Shown one piece after another: positions 50,050 through 58,640 of a stretch of 64,000 nt of DNA. The stretch's first letter is position 1; the number at the start of each line of letters is the position of its first letter. The DNA is taken from NCBI GenBank assembly GCA_963999645.1, contig CAXEUY010000002.1:95540-159539 (forward strand), read 5' to 3'. Origin of the DNA: MedAcidi-G1 sp002294285 (lineage in GTDB: Bacteria > Actinomycetota > Acidimicrobiia > Acidimicrobiales > MedAcidi-G1). Both the position numbers and the translations under genes were made by a program. The notes beneath the pieces were generated by a model. That model was not told the DNA's origin. It did not search any database and saw only the letters and a program-made list of their open reading frames with translations.

Positions 50050-51155
50050 TGAAAATAAAAGCTGCAGTCCTTAGAGAGCTAAACAATGAGCTCTCAGTTG
50101 AAGAGCTAAATCTCGACGGTCCGAAAGAAAATGAAGTCCTAGTTAAAATCGACGCATTCGGTATCTGTCACAGTGATTATCACGTAGTAACTGGTCTTGC
50201 CCAACAAGAATTACCAGTAGTTCTTGGGCACGAAGGGGCAGGAACAGTTATAGAAGTTGGTCAGGGAGTGAGAGACTTAGACGTTGGTCAAAGTGTTCTT
50301 TTGAACTGGTTTCCATATTGTCAAAAATGTCATGCGTGTATAGCTGGCAATACAAATCACTGTAAAACATATATGGGAATGCTCGGCCAGGGAAAAATGT
50401 TAGATGGCACAACACGGCTGACCGATTCTAAAGGAAATTCAGTTTTTCAACTGTCTGGTCTAGCATGTTGGTCATCCCACGTAGTGGTTCCCGACATCAT
50501 CTGTACAAAAATGCCAAAAGAGACTCCACCCGAAGTAGCAGCTTTAATTGGTTGTGCTGTAACCACAGGTGTTGGCGCGGTGTTGAATCAGGCATCTGTC
50601 CATAAAGGATCATCAGTTCTTGTTTATGGAGCAGGAGGAGTCGGTCTTTCAATAATAATGGGTGCTGTTTCAGCTGGTGCTGATCAGATTATCGCAGTGG
50701 ATAGATCGGTTGAAAAAGAAGAAATGGCCTTTTCCCTTGGGGCGACACACTTCATACAAGCAGATAAGGACACCTTGCAAAATGTTAAAGATTTAACCGA
50801 TGGGTTGGGCGTTGATTACGCTTTTGATGCAGTCGGAAGTCCGGAGATTGCTGAAATGTTATTGCCTTCTCTTAGGGAAAGAGGCATGGGAATATTAGTG
50901 GGTGTGCCACCGACTGGTTCAAAAATTCAAATTGATGCCACTGATCTTTTCAGACAAGAAAAGATCATGACTGGAACCATTTATGGCAGTGCCGATACTG
51001 CTGTTGATTTTGAACGATTTGCACAGATGTACCTATCAGGAGAATTACCAATAGATAGGTTGATTTCAAAAAAATACAGCATCGATCAAATAAATGAAGC
51101 GTGCCAAGCAATGCTCGAAGGACAAATTGCTCGTGGGGTAGTTACTTTCCCTTAG
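50046..51155 (+). CDS. Zinc-dependent alcohol dehydrogenase
   Basis: A 369-residue medium-chain dehydrogenase. Catalytic zinc ligands are in GICHSDYHV and GHEGAGTVIEVG; the structural zinc has all four Cys in CQKCHACIAGNTNHC near residue 95. The Rossmann motif is VYGAGGVGLSI. The pattern resembles class III/mycothiol-linked formaldehyde dehydrogenases as well as general ADHs, so substrate is open. It starts within the end of the hydroxylase gene and may oxidise the alcohol made by it. Confidence 0.87.
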   Translation: MMKIKAAVLRELNNELSVEELNLDGPKENEVLVKIDAFGICHSDYHVVTGLAQQELPVVLGHEGAGTVIEVGQGVRDLDVGQSVLLNWFPYCQKCHACIAGNTNHCKTYMGMLGQGKMLDGTTRLTDSKGNSVFQLSGLACWSSHVVVPDIICTKMPKETPPEVAALIGCAVTTGVGAVLNQASVHKGSSVLVYGAGGVGLSIIMGAVSAGADQIIAVDRSVEKEEMAFSLGATHFIQADKDTLQNVKDLTDGLGVDYAFDAVGSPEIAEMLLPSLRERGMGILVGVPPTGSKIQIDATDLFRQEKIMTGTIYGSADTAVDFERFAQMYLSGELPIDRLISKKYSIDQINEACQAMLEGQIARGVVTFP

Positions 51156-51171
51156 CGACAGAAGAGGTGTT

Positions 51172-52032
51172 ATGACTAAATTTACTGATGCTCTTCACGA
51201 AATAATCGATACCGATTTATATCCGATACATAATTTAAACAGTCAACTAAGACAAGAGCTTATTAGAAGCGTCCATTCTGAGCTTGCAAAAACGGGTTGT
51301 GCGAGAATCTCTAACTTCATAAGAGGTCAAGTTGTTCAAGAAATGGCAAGAGAAGCATCCGAATTACACAATCTTGCCTTTTGGCCAACTGAAGATCAGA
51401 ATCCATATGCTTCGCCTCCAGAGCCTTCATTTCCGGTAGATCATCCGAGAAATCATTTCACACTTCGGACAAACGGGTTCATAGGAGCAGATTTACTGAA
51501 TCAAGACTCACATCTAACTCGAATGTATGAACTTGACGTACTAACTCATTTTGTCTGGGATGCACTACAAACGGAAAAACCTCTATATCGCTACGCTGAT
51601 CCAATTGCAAGAAACCCATATTCAGTAATGGAGCCTGGGCAGACTTTTCCGTGGCATTTTGATGGAAACGAATTTAGCATTTCGATACTTGTGCAAAAAG
51701 CGGAAAAAGGGGGAATATTTCAATACGTTCCCAACATCAGGAGCCCAGGTGAAGAGAATTATGATCGCGTGAAGGCAGTTCTTGAAGGTGACACCTCTCA
51801 CCTTTTCTCGTTAGATTTGGAACCAGGAGATCTTCAAATATTCAAAGGCCGTTACTCAATGCACCGTGTCACAAAAGTAGAAGGTTCAAATAATCGCTAC
51901 ATAGGTATACCTTCATACACTCATGATCCATACAGAATGAATAGACCGCATCATTCTCTCACTTATTACGGTAGGAGCACTCGATTGCATGAGGAAAGAG
52001 AATTAATACAAGTAGATGGACTGACTGACTGA
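51172..52032 (+). CDS. Putative Fe(II)/2-oxoglutarate-type oxygenase
   Basis: A 286-residue protein of unnamed family. EPGQTFPWHFDGNEFSISI near residue 160 gives an HxD iron pair, YSMHRVTKVEGSNNRYIGIP near 228 gives the distal His and a candidate Arg for 2-oxoglutarate, and GGIFQYVPNIR is typical of the jelly-roll. It follows the ADH by 16 bases, forming a three-gene unit. The stop codon lies inside a GACT repeat. Substrate is unknown. Confidence 0.75.
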   Translation: MTKFTDALHEIIDTDLYPIHNLNSQLRQELIRSVHSELAKTGCARISNFIRGQVVQEMAREASELHNLAFWPTEDQNPYASPPEPSFPVDHPRNHFTLRTNGFIGADLLNQDSHLTRMYELDVLTHFVWDALQTEKPLYRYADPIARNPYSVMEPGQTFPWHFDGNEFSISILVQKAEKGGIFQYVPNIRSPGEENYDRVKAVLEGDTSHLFSLDLEPGDLQIFKGRYSMHRVTKVEGSNNRYIGIPSYTHDPYRMNRPHHSLTYYGRSTRLHEERELIQVDGLTD

Positions 52033-52040
52033 CTGACTGA
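52019..52040 (+). repeat. GACT tetranucleotide repeat across a stop codon
   Basis: Five and a half copies of GACT run through the 3' end of the oxygenase gene, and the TGA at 52030-52032 is part of the repeat. Because each unit brings a TGA into one frame in turn, changes in copy number would alter the last few residues only. Confidence 0.9.
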
Positions 52041-52113
52041 AGCAACCCTTTATCTCGCTTGAACTGACAGGTCTTTACAGGAATGAGTTTGTTCACTCAG
52101 TCTAATTCATTGG

Positions 52114-52971
52114 CTAATCATCAATTTGAGATTCAATAGCTCCTTTTCTCTTTAGCCAATTAGCAAACCAGTAAGTAAGTTTCGGTAGACCATCGCAGGA
52201 GTCCAGCATCATTCTTAGTGAATCTAATTCACTTTCAGTCGCTGAGAGATTCCATCGAGCTTTAATTTCGATCCATGAATAAGCATACTGACACCAATGA
52301 TCACTGTTAGGTGGACGCCATTCTTCAGGCCCTTTCGCTCCTTTCGATCTATTAACAGAGGAACTCACTGCGATTAAGTGCTGAGGGTCATTTAAATCGT
52401 TGTAAAAATTGATTTTTGTTTCAATAGGCCAGTTGGCAGCTCCTGAAATGTGTGCATTAGCGAGAGGCACCATATGATCAATGTCTAATTCAGAGGGGTC
52501 AAGAAAGACAGAACCAGAAAAATAGTCATACCACTCACCAGAAATGACTTTGCAACCGCGATCATCGAAAACGACTTGTGTGTTCGATTCTTGTGCCAAA
52601 ACTTCATTACGGGTGTTTATACAGTCAGCATTTTCATCAACCCAATTGGAGCCCCACTCCTCACGAATATATGGAACTCCAAGAATTGGTTCCGCGATAC
52701 GAAGTTCCTCTAGCAACTGATCTCGCCAATTGGTACTCAATTGAGATGAACCTTGCTCCGTAAAGAGAAAATCGGGTTCATCTTCGCTGTAATCAATTTT
52801 TGAATAATCAAATGCGACTGTGGTAGCAGTAATAGACGGCTCAGGGATACTTGTTGGGTTTTCTATGTTAATTTCTTGTGAGTATTCAGTTTCAACTGAA
52901 TGAGTATCGTTTGAGCAGGACTCAAGAATTAGTATCGAAATAAGAAACAAAAAGAATTTAAACATGCGCAT
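52114..52971 (-). CDS. Secreted HNH-type nuclease lipoprotein
   Basis: A 285-residue protein with an N-terminal hydrophobic segment and lipobox LILESC near residue 19, then a Ser/Thr/Glu-rich linker. The nuclease domain has LDIDHMVPLANAHISGA near residue 165, LNDPQHLIAVSSSVNRSKG and KGPEEWRPP, matching the HNH/DUF1524-like family of secreted nucleases. It probably degrades extracellular DNA, for nutrients or uptake. The HNH His residues are intact. It is followed upstream by two small genes on the same strand. Confidence 0.83.
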   Translation of the reverse strand: MRMFKFFLFLISILILESCSNDTHSVETEYSQEINIENPTSIPEPSITATTVAFDYSKIDYSEDEPDFLFTEQGSSQLSTNWRDQLLEELRIAEPILGVPYIREEWGSNWVDENADCINTRNEVLAQESNTQVVFDDRGCKVISGEWYDYFSGSVFLDPSELDIDHMVPLANAHISGAANWPIETKINFYNDLNDPQHLIAVSSSVNRSKGAKGPEEWRPPNSDHWCQYAYSWIEIKARWNLSATESELDSLRMMLDSCDGLPKLTYWFANWLKRKGAIESQIDD

Positions 52972-52981
52972 TCTTGAGAAA

Positions 52982-53272
52982 TTAAAGTTCGAAAACCTGA
53001 ATCACATTAAGGTTTTTAAACTGGACATCACCAAAGTTGCTCGTATCCTCTTCGGAAGCTTTTTTCGTCACTTCTAGTTCATTGTTGATCATCGCATCTT
53101 CGTAGGAGTCAAACTCTATTATTTGCAAAAGTTTTCCTGGGTTGTCACGATCTTCACAAACTGTTGCACGCCTAACAGTTGTTTCAGAACCAGCAATCTC
53201 CACGTAGTTGTTAATTGCGGCTATTGCTTCCTCGGAAGTTCCGGTAAATTCCATTACTTGAAAAAATTTCAT
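52982..53272 (-). CDS. Small alpha/beta-barrel-like hypothetical protein
   Basis: A 96-residue soluble protein. The order beta (KFFQVMEFTG), helix (SEEAIAAINNYVEIAG), beta (TTVRRATVCEDRD), beta (KLLQIIEFDSYEDAMINNEL) and a final strand (LNVIQVFEL) suggests a dimeric ferredoxin-like fold. ATG 53272 was chosen because AAGGAGACTTT precedes it; a longer open frame overlaps the PhyH gene. No family is recognised. It sits 10 bases before the nuclease gene. Confidence 0.6.
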   Translation of the reverse strand: MKFFQVMEFTGTSEEAIAAINNYVEIAGSETTVRRATVCEDRDNPGKLLQIIEFDSYEDAMINNELEVTKKASEEDTSNFGDVQFKNLNVIQVFEL

Positions 53273-53297
53273 AAAGTCTCCTTTTTTTTCGAGTTTA

Positions 53298-54101
53298 TTA
53301 TTCAAATAGACGTTTTGGAGAAACGAGTTCAACACCTTTTTCATCATGTGGAGAAAAATATCCAAGAATTGGATTAACAAGTGAGTAGCCCATTAGTTCT
53401 CTCAGTTCTGGAGAGAACTCTTTTGCGATTTGGGGTGGACAGGAAAGGTATTGATTCTCTTCTTGTCGTAGCCACGAAAGACAATAGTGAAGCAGAACTC
53501 CAAGTCGAGTCTCGGATTCGGTCGTGTTGGAGCCGCCTCCATGCATAACTGATCCGCCATAAAGTAGCACCGAACCGGCTTTCATTTCTGCATAGAAAAT
53601 CTCATCCTCTGAAGGAACTCTGTCTTTGTCCCAAGATTGTGATCCAGGCGCGATAGCCGTGGCGCCATTTTCCTTTGTGAAATCTGTAATTGCCCATATA
53701 GTGCTGAATTGTGTTTCTATCTTTCGATTTATATAACCGCCCCAGACCCCTCTATCTCTGTGAAGCAACTGAGTGCTTTCTGAGGGAGCAATTTCAATTG
53801 CTTGGGTGAAATGAAGTTGATATCCGTCAGCAAAGTCTTTTAGATATTCTGCGCATAAGTCGTTTATCAAAGGATGTAATGCCAAATCTCTACAAGTGGG
53901 TGAGCGCGCCATGAGAGCGCCAATACGTTTTGTAGAGGTGCCAGCGAAATCACTAACTCCTTGAGGGCAAGCATCTAAATAAGGTTTGAGTTCGCTAGCA
54001 ATTTTGGAAGTTGTTGACTTGGGCAGAAGGGAGTCTAAGATTACTGCTCCGTCAGTCTTTAAGGCTTGAAGAATGCTTTCATTCGATTCACTGGCGTTCA
54101 T
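53298..54101 (-). CDS. Phytanoyl-CoA dioxygenase (PhyH) family protein
   Basis: A 267-residue Fe(II)/2-oxoglutarate oxygenase. TQLLHRDRGVWGGYINR near residue 113 holds the HxD ligands, and SVLLYGGSVMHGGGSNTTES with the distal His and RLGVLLHYCLSWLRQEENQ with the 2-oxoglutarate Arg follow. ATG 54101 was chosen over upstream starts that would overlap the helicase gene. Substrates of this family range widely, so none is assigned. It is likely co-transcribed with the helicase or the downstream small genes. Confidence 0.85.
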   Translation of the reverse strand: MNASESNESILQALKTDGAVILDSLLPKSTTSKIASELKPYLDACPQGVSDFAGTSTKRIGALMARSPTCRDLALHPLINDLCAEYLKDFADGYQLHFTQAIEIAPSESTQLLHRDRGVWGGYINRKIETQFSTIWAITDFTKENGATAIAPGSQSWDKDRVPSEDEIFYAEMKAGSVLLYGGSVMHGGGSNTTESETRLGVLLHYCLSWLRQEENQYLSCPPQIAKEFSPELRELMGYSLVNPILGYFSPHDEKGVELVSPKRLFE

Positions 54102-54144
54102 ATGTTGAATCAAAAATAAACCAATCTCTATAGGTAGCGATGCA

Positions 54145-55863
54145 TCACCAAAGGCAGCTGCATTCAACAACTGATTCTAGTGCTTTCCAGCGAAATGGAG
54201 TTAATTCGGACAGAGCGCCACATCCTGTGCATTGGAGGACATAACCAGCATCTGTTTCAAATAGTTGAACAGGATTCTCACCGGTGGAAAGTCTTTCTGA
54301 TTTTTCGCGTGTCTTTTTCTCTTTTGATATTTCTGGAAAAATAGGAGTTTCAAATTCTAAATATGGCGGAGTGATGGTCACGACGGGTGGGTCAGCCCAG
54401 ACTTCATCATGTCTTTCAGTGTGTTGCTCCCAAGGAAGATAACTGAGCCAGGCATATTCCTCAACTGAATCAATGCCGTCGGGCATTTCATCAACGCTTC
54501 GAAGAGGACCAATTTTTCTGATATCAGGTAGAGTTTTCGGCCCTGTGTATGCGAGAAATGACGTCAACTTTTCGTATTCATCTAAATCAAACACTTTAGA
54601 ACTCTCGCTAATACTTTCAATTTCCTCCATGAAGCCATCACGCTCTTTAGCTGTGGGGTCTTCAAGGGTGTCTCGAGAGAATAGAATCACAAATCTCGCA
54701 CCGCTCCCAAGTTCTTTTCGACGGAGAATACGCCCCATCCGCTGTATCATTTGACGCCGTGTGCGGCTAGCACTTATAACGACCCCTAGATTCGCATCCG
54801 GAACGTCTATGCCCTCGTCCAAAACTCGAGGTGCTGCGATTACATCCAGAGTTCCATCCCTAAGAGAAGTAAGAAGCTTTTCTCGCTCATTTCTGCCAGT
54901 AGCACCTGTGATCAAATCAATTTTTAGTAATGGATCAAGTCTGGTGATCGCATTATTAGCAGCGCTGACAGTTTGCGTGAAAAGAATTGTTCCATTCGAT
55001 GCCTGCATAACAGGTGCGAACCTATTTAAGACTTCATACTTGGTTGAACTTCCAGCAACAATCTCACGTCGCCTGGTGAAAGCATCCATGTATGCACTTG
55101 CAGCTTTTCCATTCGGGCCGGCGTCTTTTTCGGCTAAGTAAGCTACTGCTGAAAGAAACGCGCTGTACGGGTTTTGTGGCATATCCTCAATTTCTCGAAG
55201 TGTTTGTCGCGCAGTGATTAAAGTAGCCTCCGTTTCTTCGTACTCACTGCGTTCTTCTTTCGATAGAGGAACAGCGACAAAAGCGACGCGAGGTTGTGCA
55301 CACACACCATCTTCTATGGCTTTCATAAAATCGTAGCGGTAACAGACACCTCCAAAGTAGGGGATAAGGGTTTTATCCACGGCGTCATCTGATCTTTCAA
55401 GCGTTGCAGTTAGTCCAAGGCGTTCTTCGTATTCGTGAAGTAGTGATTTTCTTAAAACACCACCACCGAATCCATGACATTCATCAGCTACTATGAGCCC
55501 GGACATATCATCTGGGGGAAGAGGTTTTTTAGCACTGGCAGAATGTCTAGTAGTCACGAGTACATCACAATCGTCAGATCGATCACTGAAATTGTCTCCT
55601 AAGCGACCAATCCGACTATTAGGTAGTGACTCCACGAGACGCTTTGTCCACTGCTCCATAAGAACTCGGCTGGGAACAACAACGAGAACAAAAAGTCCTC
55701 TCCTCCTTGCGTCCTTTATTGCGGCTATTGCAACGTTGGTTTTGCCAGAACCCGTTACGGCCTCAATAATCCCACTTCGACCGCACCTTAACCATGATGA
55801 GAGTGCTTCGAGTTGCCATGCGTATAAATAATCGTTCAATTTTCGTCCACTATTTTTGAACAT
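54145..55863 (-). CDS. SF2 DEAD/DEAH-box helicase (XPB-like)
   Basis: A 572-residue helicase. Walker A is EAVTGSGKTNVAIAAI near residue 34, Walker B VADECHGFGGG near 125, motif III LGLTATLERSDD, and motifs V-VI VLDEGIDVPDANLGVV and RQMIQRMGRILRRKELG near 369. The C-terminus has a Cys cluster (VLQCTGCGALSE and VECSCLW) that may bind zinc. Such helicases act in DNA repair or recombination; the specific role is not known. It is divergent from the metY riboswitch with its start at 55863. Confidence 0.87.
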   Translation of the reverse strand: MFKNSGRKLNDYLYAWQLEALSSWLRCGRSGIIEAVTGSGKTNVAIAAIKDARRRGLFVLVVVPSRVLMEQWTKRLVESLPNSRIGRLGDNFSDRSDDCDVLVTTRHSASAKKPLPPDDMSGLIVADECHGFGGGVLRKSLLHEYEERLGLTATLERSDDAVDKTLIPYFGGVCYRYDFMKAIEDGVCAQPRVAFVAVPLSKEERSEYEETEATLITARQTLREIEDMPQNPYSAFLSAVAYLAEKDAGPNGKAASAYMDAFTRRREIVAGSSTKYEVLNRFAPVMQASNGTILFTQTVSAANNAITRLDPLLKIDLITGATGRNEREKLLTSLRDGTLDVIAAPRVLDEGIDVPDANLGVVISASRTRRQMIQRMGRILRRKELGSGARFVILFSRDTLEDPTAKERDGFMEEIESISESSKVFDLDEYEKLTSFLAYTGPKTLPDIRKIGPLRSVDEMPDGIDSVEEYAWLSYLPWEQHTERHDEVWADPPVVTITPPYLEFETPIFPEISKEKKTREKSERLSTGENPVQLFETDAGYVLQCTGCGALSELTPFRWKALESVVECSCLW

Positions 55864-55910
55864 CTAAACATAGTCGAAAGATTCTAAATATAGAACACCT
55901 TGTGATATTT

Positions 55911-56034
55911 GACACTTTGAGTTAAAATGACTTCAACATTAAGAGAGGCGCTTTTGCGCCCGGCAACCTGGGAGGACACCCAAGGTGCCTGCTTGCATAG
56001 CAAGGATGCGGTTCCGATGGAACAACAAAGTGTC
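55911..56034 (+). ncRNA. SAM-I/IV-variant-like riboswitch controlling metY
   Basis: The closing helix GACACTTTG/CAAAGTGTC (55911-55919 with 56026-56034) is nine base pairs. After AGAGA comes P2 GGCGC/GCGCC (55947-55951 with 55956-55960), the core GCAACC (55963-55968) and AAGGTGC (55982-55988), hairpin CTTGC-ata-GCAAG (55992-56004) and GTTCC-gat-GGAAC (56011-56023). The core is the hallmark of the SAM-I clan. Its place before a methionine synthesis gene strongly supports SAM as ligand. Assignment to the SAM-I/IV-variant class is by resemblance. Confidence 0.88.
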
Positions 56035-56035
56035 C

Positions 56036-56050
56036 GAGTCGATGACTCGT
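56036..56050 (+). promoter_or_regulatory. Riboswitch-linked hairpin, expression platform
   Basis: CGAGTC and GACTCG form a perfect 6-bp hairpin (56035-56040 with 56044-56049, three-base loop) just after the aptamer. It separates the aptamer from the Shine-Dalgarno hairpin and may set which downstream fold forms. Confidence 0.5.
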
Positions 56051-56057
56051 AGGTTTG

Positions 56058-56079
56058 GATTCCTCCCATAAGGAGAATC
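56058..56079 (+). promoter_or_regulatory. Shine-Dalgarno-sequestering hairpin before metY
   Basis: GATTC(C)TCC pairs with GGAGAATC, hiding the GGAG ribosome-binding site that lies just before the metY ATG at 56080. This gives a translational off-state, expected when SAM is bound. The stem is eight base pairs with one bulged C and a six-base loop. It is seen directly from the sequence; the switching is inferred. Confidence 0.7.
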
Positions 56080-57396
56080 ATGAATACTTACGAAGGATTT
56101 GAGACACTTCAAATACACGCAGGTCAAGAGCCTGATAGCGAAACGGGTAGTCGGGCTGCGCCCATATACCAGACAACCTCTTACGTTTTCAGAGATTCTG
56201 AACACGCAGCTAACCTTTTTGCTCTATCAGAGGTAGGAAACATATATACGAGAATCATGAATCCAACTCAGATGGTCTTAGAAGCGCGACTACAAGCACT
56301 TGAAAAAGGTACAGAAACTGCAATAGGTATACCAGGAGCACTCGCTACATCATCTGGACAAGCCGCTGAAACGCTTGCAATATTGAATCTTGCAGAGGCT
56401 GGCGACCATATTGTCGCTTCTTCCTCCTTATATGGTGGCACTTATAACCTTTTGCACTACACCCTTCCAAAGATGGGAATCACAACAACTTTTGTAAACG
56501 ACCCAGATGATCTTTCTGAATGGGAAGCGGCAATAAAACCAGAAACTAAGGCTTTTTACGGAGAGTCAATCGGAAATCCTAAAAACGACTTTCTGAATAT
56601 TTCTGAAATAGCCGAACTCGCACATGGCAATGGAATTCCTTTAATTGTTGACAACACAGTCGCAACTCCATACCTGATAAATCCAATCTCATTAGGTGCA
56701 GATGTAGTTGTTCATTCAATGACAAAGTTCATCGGAGGACATGGGAATTCAATCGGCGGAATCATAGTTGATGGAGGAAAATTCGATTACGGGGAAAGCT
56801 CTCGCTTCAAAAATTTTGTAGATCCAGACCCGAGTTATCACGGTCTCGAATATTGGCCTGCCCTTGGACATGGTTCTTACATAATTAAGGCACGAGTCCA
56901 ATTGCTTAGGGATCTGGGATCTTCAGTAACCCCACAAAATGCATTTAATTTCCTACAAGGACTTGAGACGCTGAGTATACGAATGGAGCGACATTTCGAA
57001 AATGCAATAAAAGTAGCAGAATTCCTATCAAAGCATGATCAGGTTGAAAGAGTTCAATTTGCAGGCCTTAGTGATAGTCCCTGGCACGAAAGAGCAAAAA
57101 CCTACGGAAATGGTAAGGGCTACGGCTCGGTGCCAGCATTCATAATAAAAGGCGGCGCCAAAGCAGGAGAGAAGTTTGTCAATTCACTTCAATTACACAG
57201 TCATGTGGCCAATATAGGAGACGTTCGGAGTTTGGTAATTCACCCTGCTTCAACAACACACTCGCAACTTACCGAAGAAGAACAAAAATCAACTGGAGTG
57301 GAGTCTGGATTAGTGAGATTATCTGTCGGTTTGGAAACTATTGACGACATAATTGACGACCTTGAGTACGGGTTTTCTTGTGTAAAGAACATTTAA
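56080..57396 (+). CDS. metY: O-acetylhomoserine aminocarboxypropyltransferase
   Basis: A 438-residue PLP enzyme of the Cys/Met metabolism family. It makes homocysteine from O-acetylhomoserine and sulfide. N-terminal LQIHAGQEPDSETGSRAAPI is typical of MetY; the PLP Lys is in VVHSMTKFIGGHGNSIGG near residue 212; the C-terminal SLVIHPASTTHSQL and GLVRLSVGLE are intact. It is under a SAM-type riboswitch. No metX lies next to it. The assignment over MetZ rests on the long insertions and the N-terminal motif. Confidence 0.95.
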   Translation: MNTYEGFETLQIHAGQEPDSETGSRAAPIYQTTSYVFRDSEHAANLFALSEVGNIYTRIMNPTQMVLEARLQALEKGTETAIGIPGALATSSGQAAETLAILNLAEAGDHIVASSSLYGGTYNLLHYTLPKMGITTTFVNDPDDLSEWEAAIKPETKAFYGESIGNPKNDFLNISEIAELAHGNGIPLIVDNTVATPYLINPISLGADVVVHSMTKFIGGHGNSIGGIIVDGGKFDYGESSRFKNFVDPDPSYHGLEYWPALGHGSYIIKARVQLLRDLGSSVTPQNAFNFLQGLETLSIRMERHFENAIKVAEFLSKHDQVERVQFAGLSDSPWHERAKTYGNGKGYGSVPAFIIKGGAKAGEKFVNSLQLHSHVANIGDVRSLVIHPASTTHSQLTEEEQKSTGVESGLVRLSVGLETIDDIIDDLEYGFSCVKNI

Positions 57397-57416
57397 GAAA
57401 GCGTTAAACTGCTTAT

Positions 57417-58598
57417 ATGAGTAGTGAAAAGCTCGATTTAGCTGAGGTAAAAAAAGAAGTTTGCGAGTATATCGACTCGATTGCTCCCGATCTTGTGGAA
57501 ATATCTCATGCGATTCACAGTAAACCTGAACTCGGCTATGAAGAACACTTCGCTCATAACTGTTTAACAGAGGCATTATTGCAAAAGGGCCTTGAAGTTG
57601 AAAAAGGGGCCTATGAATTAGAAACAGCTTTTGAAGCTAAAGCAGGCTCTTCTGGACCGGTTATTGCTTTATTGTGCGAATATGACGCTTTGCCAGGAAT
57701 AGGTCACGCTTGTGGTCACAATATAATCGCAGCTGCCGGTATAGGTGCTGGGTTGGCTTCTTCACGACACGCCGAGACTCTAAACGGGCAACTACGAATA
57801 TTAGGTACCCCAGCGGAAGAAGGTGGGGGAGGAAAAGTTCGGATGCTCAATAGCGGTGCGTTTGATTCGGTTGACGCTGCATTGATGATCCATCCTGCGG
57901 ACGCAGATCTACCAAACATCAGTAGTCTCGCAGTTCAACAACTGCGCGCTACCTATACAGGTAAAGCTGCTCATGCTGCTGCCGCTCCCGAAAAAGGAAT
58001 CAATGCTCTCGATGGTGCCGTGCTTGGATATGTCGGCGTTGCCGCACTAAGACAGCACATTTCACCTGATGAGCGACTACATGGAATTTTTATTGATGGC
58101 GGACAAAAGGCAAATATAGTTCCGGAGCGAGCAGAAAGCGTGTGGTACGCCCGTTCCTCCACAGTTGATCGCCTAGAGGTACTTAAGGACCGTTTGGTGG
58201 AAACTCTTAAAGGAGGAGCTAATTCTGCAGGTTGCGAAGTCGAAATTGAGTGGATTAACGAGCCTTATGCAGAAGTATTGGACAACGAACCAATACTTAG
58301 CGCATATATGAAAAACTCATCATCTATTGGACGTAATATCTATCCCGCTGATAACAACGAAGTTGTGGGCTCAACCGACTTGGGCAACGTTAGTCAAATC
58401 ATTCCTTCGATTCATCCAATGGTGAAAGCTGCGCCAACTGGAACAGCAATACACACTGTTGATTTTGAAAAATACTGCAACCAGACTGAGGCAGACGTTG
58501 CGGTTATCGATTCGGCAAAAAGTCTGGCGATGACGGTTTTAGATTGTTGGGCTGATCCGGACCTTCTAAATAACGCAAAAGAATTTTTTGCTTCTTAA
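57417..58598 (+). CDS. M20-family amidohydrolase
   Basis: A 393-residue metallohydrolase of the M20D type, which hydrolyses aminoacyl or N-acyl amides. The metal-binding and catalytic stretches are HSKPELGYEE, CEYDALPGIGHACGHNII near residue 87, and GTPAEEGGGGKVRM near 131; TAIHTVDFEKY is near the C-terminus. It may act on p-aminobenzoyl-glutamate, indole-acyl conjugates or similar. It follows metY by 20 bases and could be co-transcribed and riboswitch-controlled with it. Confidence 0.87.
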   Translation: MSSEKLDLAEVKKEVCEYIDSIAPDLVEISHAIHSKPELGYEEHFAHNCLTEALLQKGLEVEKGAYELETAFEAKAGSSGPVIALLCEYDALPGIGHACGHNIIAAAGIGAGLASSRHAETLNGQLRILGTPAEEGGGGKVRMLNSGAFDSVDAALMIHPADADLPNISSLAVQQLRATYTGKAAHAAAAPEKGINALDGAVLGYVGVAALRQHISPDERLHGIFIDGGQKANIVPERAESVWYARSSTVDRLEVLKDRLVETLKGGANSAGCEVEIEWINEPYAEVLDNEPILSAYMKNSSSIGRNIYPADNNEVVGSTDLGNVSQIIPSIHPMVKAAPTGTAIHTVDFEKYCNQTEADVAVIDSAKSLAMTVLDCWADPDLLNNAKEFFAS

Positions 58599-58640
58599 GA
58601 ATCCGCGACTAGATCGAAGAAACCACCTACGATCGTCAAA

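Noticed and set aside
54761..55141. 126-residue open frame on the plus strand
   Set aside because: Antisense to the helicase, which is a clear gene.
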